This document shows positions 24,778-27,682 of a DNA stretch of 27,682 nucleotides, one piece after another. The notes beneath the pieces were generated by a model, which saw only the letters and a list, made by a program, of their open reading frames with translations, had not been told where the DNA came from and did not search any database. Made by a program: the position numbers and the translations under genes. Position 1 is the stretch's first letter; every line of letters begins with the position of its first letter. The stretch is from CANJJB01 sp964449295 (GTDB lineage: Bacteria > Chlamydiota > Chlamydiia > Chlamydiales > Rhabdochlamydiaceae): contig CAYUZN010000010.1 in NCBI GenBank assembly GCA_964449295.1, positions 1-27,682 of the forward strand. The letters are read 5' to 3'.

Positions 24778-25231
24778 ATGATGAAACAAATAGCTGCGTC
24801 TATTATGTATTGCAATTCTGATGATCTCAACAACTTTTGCCAGCAAGAAGAAATTTGTAGAACTCGATGACGTCACTCAAACAATTTTAGTGACGGATTT
24901 AACACCTGAGATATCGCAACAAATAAGCGTCGGTGTTTGTCCTAATATTGCTATTGAATATCCAGAAGGAATAGAAATCCCTTTTAAATTTAAAGGGAAA
25001 GTTGACTTTGCTTCTGTTAACCTTGATCCTAATTTATCTATCAAGTTAGAAAAAACATGCTATCTGCGTTTTATCAAAACACATGGTTACTGTACTGAGC
25101 GCGTGCGTATTTACAGAAGTTGTGATTTAAAGACTTGGAGAAAAGCTGGCCACTTTAAGAATGAAGGCATTTTTAATATCAAGCAAGATAGAGATAAAAA
25201 AATGCTAGTTGAATTTGTGACAGCTCCTTAA
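24778..25231 (+). CDS. Small exported protein, signal peptide apparently split by a one-base frameshift
   Basis: The only ATG in the main frame is 24821, which would give 136 residues starting MISTTFASKKK with no ribosome-binding site. Upstream, AAGGA (24769-24773) precedes ATGs at 24778 and 24781 that open MMKQIA in another frame. The main frame between 24794 and 24820 reads LRLLCIAIL, a clear hydrophobic signal core. Removing one base near 24792-24797 would join them into MMKQIA-RLLCIAILMISTTFA with a cut before SKKK. So this is a lipid-free Sec-exported protein whose present sequence has a +1 frameshift or a sequencing error. The mature part is about 125 residues, beta-rich, with Cys pairs and a basic C terminus. 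Family unknown. The last bases overlap the old ftsY end copy on the other strand. Confidence 0.65.
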
Positions 25232-25302
25232 TCATTACGAAAAAGACCATCGACGTAGGCTTGAGAGTCGAAAGGAAGAAGATCTTCTACCGACTCTCCA
25301 AG
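25228..25302 (-). repeat. Displaced copy of the ftsY 3' end (25 codons)
   Basis: Read on the minus strand this is the last 24 codons of an FtsY plus its stop (LGESVEDLLPFDSQAYVDGL followed by FRND and TAA), without the rest of the gene. It aligns without gaps to the 3' end of the present ftsY (26616-26690). 64 of 75 bases match, with the last 36 plus-strand bases (25267-25302) identical. Its stop overlaps the stop of the convergent gene, as expected of an ancestral ftsY end. Confidence 0.9.
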
Positions 25303-25305
25303 CCA

Positions 25306-26460
25306 TTACTCATCAAGATCTGGCAAGAATCCTTTTTTACCCAGCACTTTGATAATTGCACGCAACAAATAATTGTTTCCAAAACTAATCCCATAGAATC
25401 GAGGGGTTTCTTTTTCAAGCATTTTTTTGTCAATTAACTTCCTGATTTGACGTGAAATTTCAGAGCTGTGTTTTCCTAAAAAAATATCTTTCAAATCGGT
25501 CGATTGTATCGACTTTTTATCTACTACTCTGCGAAGTATTTTTGCTTCAATATCCGTGATATATTTCCTTTCTAAAGAAACACTAATCGTGGGCAACAGG
25601 ATCTCTTTTGCAAGGTATTCATAATCTAAAAGCTTATCGATTTTTTCTATTTCTTCTTTCAGGCCACGAAGGACATATTCGCACCAAGCTAAAATATCTT
25701 CTGTCTTCCCACTATCTGCCTTCTGTAGATAATCGTAATAAAGGTTCCGATTGTTACAAAAAACAGCTGTGGGATTAATAATACGTCCAACATTGACGTT
25801 AAAGCCATGTTTAATGAGCATTGCATAAGTAAACAAGCGGACAGTACGACCATTGCCGTTGCCAAATGGGTGTATCCAGACGAAGCGATGATGGGCAATA
25901 GCAATTTTTAACAGATCATATTTCGGACTATTGTTTTTATTGATAAAGTCAAATAGCTCTACCATGTAATCTTCTACTTGCAGGAAATCGGGAGGTAAAT
26001 GATTGGATTGATTGATACATAAATTGGATTTCCTATATTTACCAGGATTCTTGTCCCCCTCTCCTTTTGGTGGGGGTGCCAATCCATCTACAATCATTTT
26101 GCGCACTTCGCAAATGAAAGCTCTTGTAATAGGTTGAGTTTTGATGTTCTTTTCAATGAAATTCATCGCATTTTCGATATTTTGAATTTCTTTAATTTCA
26201 CTAGACACATCAGATTTCTCTTCTAGCTTAGTTTCGATATACTCGAGAAGAGTTGTATTATTACCCTCAATACGTGCTGAGCCAAGGCTCTCCAGCATAT
26301 GGAATATACTCTTGAGTTGGAAAAATACTCTGGCAGGAGTCGTTCCACTCACCTGTTTTTTGCGAAGGTGATTTAGGTCAATGATCAGATCTGTCAATGA
26401 AGATCCAAAGGGAGGTTCTTTGAGTTCCAGATCATAGTGCTTGAATATAGACTTTACCAT
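25306..26460 (-). CDS. Fic-domain protein with N-terminal inhibitory motif (class II) and C-terminal winged helix
   Basis: Fic enzymes transfer AMP (or other phospho-groups) onto hydroxyls of target proteins. The core motif is HPFGNGNGRTVR (H197 to R208), with the catalytic His and the anion-binding GNGR intact. The usual Asp/Glu five residues into the motif is Asn (N201). The inhibitory helix motif SARIEGN (S61 to G66) places it in the class with N-terminal self-inhibition. The N terminus also has a Fic_N-like segment, and residues about 305-360 look like a winged helix (IEAKILRRVVDKKSIQSTDL). Many such proteins are stand-alone. No antitoxin gene is adjacent, which fits the built-in inhibitor. 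A GAGGAAAAA ribosome-binding site lies before ATG 26460. It is flanked by ftsY-end repeats, so it is probably acquired cargo. Target unknown. Confidence 0.92.
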   Translation of the reverse strand: MVKSIFKHYDLELKEPPFGSSLTDLIIDLNHLRKKQVSGTTPARVFFQLKSIFHMLESLGSARIEGNNTTLLEYIETKLEEKSDVSSEIKEIQNIENAMNFIEKNIKTQPITRAFICEVRKMIVDGLAPPPKGEGDKNPGKYRKSNLCINQSNHLPPDFLQVEDYMVELFDFINKNNSPKYDLLKIAIAHHRFVWIHPFGNGNGRTVRLFTYAMLIKHGFNVNVGRIINPTAVFCNNRNLYYDYLQKADSGKTEDILAWCEYVLRGLKEEIEKIDKLLDYEYLAKEILLPTISVSLERKYITDIEAKILRRVVDKKSIQSTDLKDIFLGKHSSEISRQIRKLIDKKMLEKETPRFYGISFGNNYLLRAIIKVLGKKGFLPDLDE

Positions 26461-26530
26461 TTTAATTTTTTCCTCATCCCTGAATTTAACATCTTTACAG
26501 CCAAGATATTAACATCTCGCGACATAAGTT

Positions 26531-26561
26531 ATTATAAATCAGATAGCTGCTACTCTATCAA
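26531..26561 (-). promoter_or_regulatory. Candidate promoter of the fic gene
   Basis: On the minus strand TTGATA (26561-26556) and a perfect TATAAT (26536-26531) are 19 bp apart, somewhat wide, 70 bp before the fic ATG. Both boxes lie inside the segment bracketed by the ftsY repeats, so the islet would carry its own promoter. Confidence 0.45.
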
Positions 26562-26615
26562 GATTCGCTTATTTTAACAACTAGTCTCTGCTAAAATTAA
26601 CTTCCTTGGATTGCT

Positions 26616-26690
26616 TTAATTGTTTTCGAAAAGGCTATCGACATAAGCTTGAGGGTCGAAAGGAAGAAGATCTTCTACCGACTCTCCAAG
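26616..26690 (-). repeat. ftsY 3' end, active copy; second arm of the repeat around fic
   Basis: The last 24 codons plus stop of the intact ftsY. 26655-26690 is identical over 36 bp to 25267-25302. The distal 39 bp differ at 11 positions, giving a C terminus PFDPQAYVDSLFENN in place of PFDSQAYVDGLFRND. The two arms and the fic gene between them look like the left and right junctions of an insertion. Confidence 0.9.
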
Positions 26691-27527
26691 TCCGATCCAG
26701 CGAATGGGGATGCCGAGTTGTTTGTAAAGAGCCAGGGCGATGCCTCCTTTAGCAGAGCCATCGAGTTTGGTGAGAAGAATGCCTGTCAGTTTTGTGAATT
26801 GATTGAAGATGAGCGTTTGATCAAGGGCGTTTTGTCCAATTGTCGCATCAAGAACTAGGATCGCTTCATGAGGAGCTCCTGGAATGACTTTGTCGCACGT
26901 GCGTTTCATCTTTGCCAGCTCTTCCATGAGGTCTGTTTTGTTTTGCAGCCTACCTGCTGTGTCGATTAAAACAACATCGCTATGACGTGCTTTAGCAGCT
27001 GTGAGTGCATCGAAGACGACAGCAGACGGATCGCTGCCTGGTTGTCCTTTTACAATATCGACTTTTAGTCTTTCTGCCCAGAGAGAGAGTTGGGGAGTGG
27101 CTGCTGCTCTAAATGTGTCTGCCGCAGCGAGCAATACTTTTTTCCCTTGCTCTTGAAATAAGTGTGTGAGTTTGGCAATCGATGTCGTTTTTCCACTGCC
27201 GTTGATCCCCACAATTAAAAACACAAGTGGCAGGCCAGAGGTTGCTTTAACTTGAGGTGGCGCATTTAAAATTTGAAGGGCTTGCGAGCGCAAAATCTCA
27301 AAGATATCCTCAAGAGAGGCATCGTGTTTTTTCTTAAGGGATTCTTTAACAGAGGTTGTTAAGTCGGAAGAGAGCTGTGTGCCTAAATCGGCTTCATAGA
27401 GAGTTTGCTCAAGTTGAGAAAATGTCTCCTCATCCCAAGGCTTGCTGAAGATCGCTTTGATCTTTTGCCCCAAAAGGGAACTTGTTTTAAGAAAAGCGCT
27501 CTTAATTTTTTTAAAAAAACCTAGCAT
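26616..27527 (-). CDS. ftsY: Signal recognition particle receptor FtsY
   Basis: A GTPase that docks SRP-bound ribosomes to the inner membrane for co-translational insertion. The protein has 303 residues, with a short basic N terminus in place of the long acidic A domain of E. coli, as usual for compact FtsY. NG domain signatures: GINGSGKTT (107-115), DTFRAAA (137-143), DTAGR (189-193), TKLDGSAKGG (253-262) and the closing LGESVEDLLPFD. The active C terminus appears to have been supplied by the inserted fic islet. It is divergent from sucC, with only 43 bp between the start codons, the same pairing as in Chlamydia. No Shine-Dalgarno is obvious. Confidence 0.97.
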   Translation of the reverse strand: MLGFFKKIKSAFLKTSSLLGQKIKAIFSKPWDEETFSQLEQTLYEADLGTQLSSDLTTSVKESLKKKHDASLEDIFEILRSQALQILNAPPQVKATSGLPLVFLIVGINGSGKTTSIAKLTHLFQEQGKKVLLAAADTFRAAATPQLSLWAERLKVDIVKGQPGSDPSAVVFDALTAAKARHSDVVLIDTAGRLQNKTDLMEELAKMKRTCDKVIPGAPHEAILVLDATIGQNALDQTLIFNQFTKLTGILLTKLDGSAKGGIALALYKQLGIPIRWIGLGESVEDLLPFDPQAYVDSLFENN

Positions 27528-27570
27528 ATATTTCCATTCTATCAGATAAAGAAGAAAATAGGCAATTTGT

Positions 27571-27682
27571 ATGAATACACATGAGTACCAAGCTAAAGAG
27601 GTTTTAAAAGAATATAAAATCCCTGTTCCTGATTTTGGAGTTGTCTCTAAACATCAGGAAGTTGAGCATATTATAAAAAAAT
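27571..27682 (+). CDS. sucC: Succinyl-CoA synthetase beta subunit, N-terminal fragment
   Basis: The window ends after 37 codons. The start MNTHEYQAKEVLKEYKIPVP matches the highly conserved N terminus of SucC (ATP-grasp fold), which with SucD makes ATP or GTP from succinyl-CoA in the TCA cycle. Chlamydiae place sucC-sucD next to ftsY, which supports the call. The ATG at 27571 is preceded by only weak ribosome-binding bases (ATAGG). The rest of the gene lies beyond the window. Confidence 0.93.
   Translation, partial: MNTHEYQAKEVLKEYKIPVPDFGVVSKHQEVEHIIKK

Noticed and set aside
24619..24870. Plus-strand 83-aa open frame overlapping the operon start
   Set aside because: Only its part from 24778 has a ribosome-binding site, and that part is the broken start of the exported protein. 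The rest is antisense to the 159-aa gene and has no protein-like features.
25689..25904. 71-aa minus-strand open frame within fic
   Set aside because: A shifted frame over the conserved Fic motif; the in-frame reading is clearly the real one.
26461..26615. tRNA or integrase remnant between fic and ftsY
   Set aside because: The 155 bp show a promoter and ribosome-binding site for fic but no cloverleaf-like segment and no coding frame of note.

Overview
The window looks like a chromosomal segment of a Chlamydia-related bacterium (order Chlamydiales, environmental or amoeba/arthropod-associated lineage rather than Chlamydia proper). This rests on the divergent ftsY/sucC pair with the next genes running lysS and priA, a MOMP-like (Legionella-type) outer membrane porin, an Inc-like bilobed membrane hairpin, and large proteins with eukaryote-like modules. 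No tRNA, rRNA, CRISPR array or intact transposase gene is seen, and coding density is high.

Layout. At 2-844 is the 3' part of a Clp/Hsp100-type AAA+ ATPase that runs in from the left. Convergent to it is an 11 kb gene (890-11896, minus) for a 3668-residue protein. It has a SecA/DEAD-like ATPase core resembling the DUF3638/DUF3645 family, an embedded ubiquitin-like domain at about residues 1234-1305, and N-terminal His and Gln/Cys motifs that could belong to a cysteine peptidase. Behind it on the minus strand is a small exported Pro-rich protein. Divergent from that is a 736-residue protein with a two-helix membrane hairpin (12581-14791). A 166-bp MITE-like palindrome sits exactly at its stop codon. 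Two surface genes follow, a MOMP-like porin and an inverse-autotransporter barrel with a beta-helix passenger, with a hairpin terminator between them.

The minus-strand block 24669 to 18218 is a tightly packed five-gene run. It holds two unidentified proteins, priA (replication restart helicase), lysS (lysyl-tRNA synthetase) and a secreted transglutaminase-fold protein, with gaps or overlaps of about 1-34 bp that imply one operon. A small exported protein (24778-25231, plus), whose signal peptide appears to be split by a one-base frameshift, is convergent to a fic gene. The fic gene is bracketed by two copies of the last 25 codons of ftsY. This looks like an insertion into the 3' end of ftsY that supplied a replacement terminus. 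The window ends with ftsY and the first 37 codons of sucC, which are divergent.

The most notable signals are the ubiquitin-like domain inside the giant ATPase, the fic islet in the ftsY 3' end, the MITE-like palindrome whose removal would restore a TAA stop, the Clp-like ATPase without its pore loop, and the frameshifted signal peptide.
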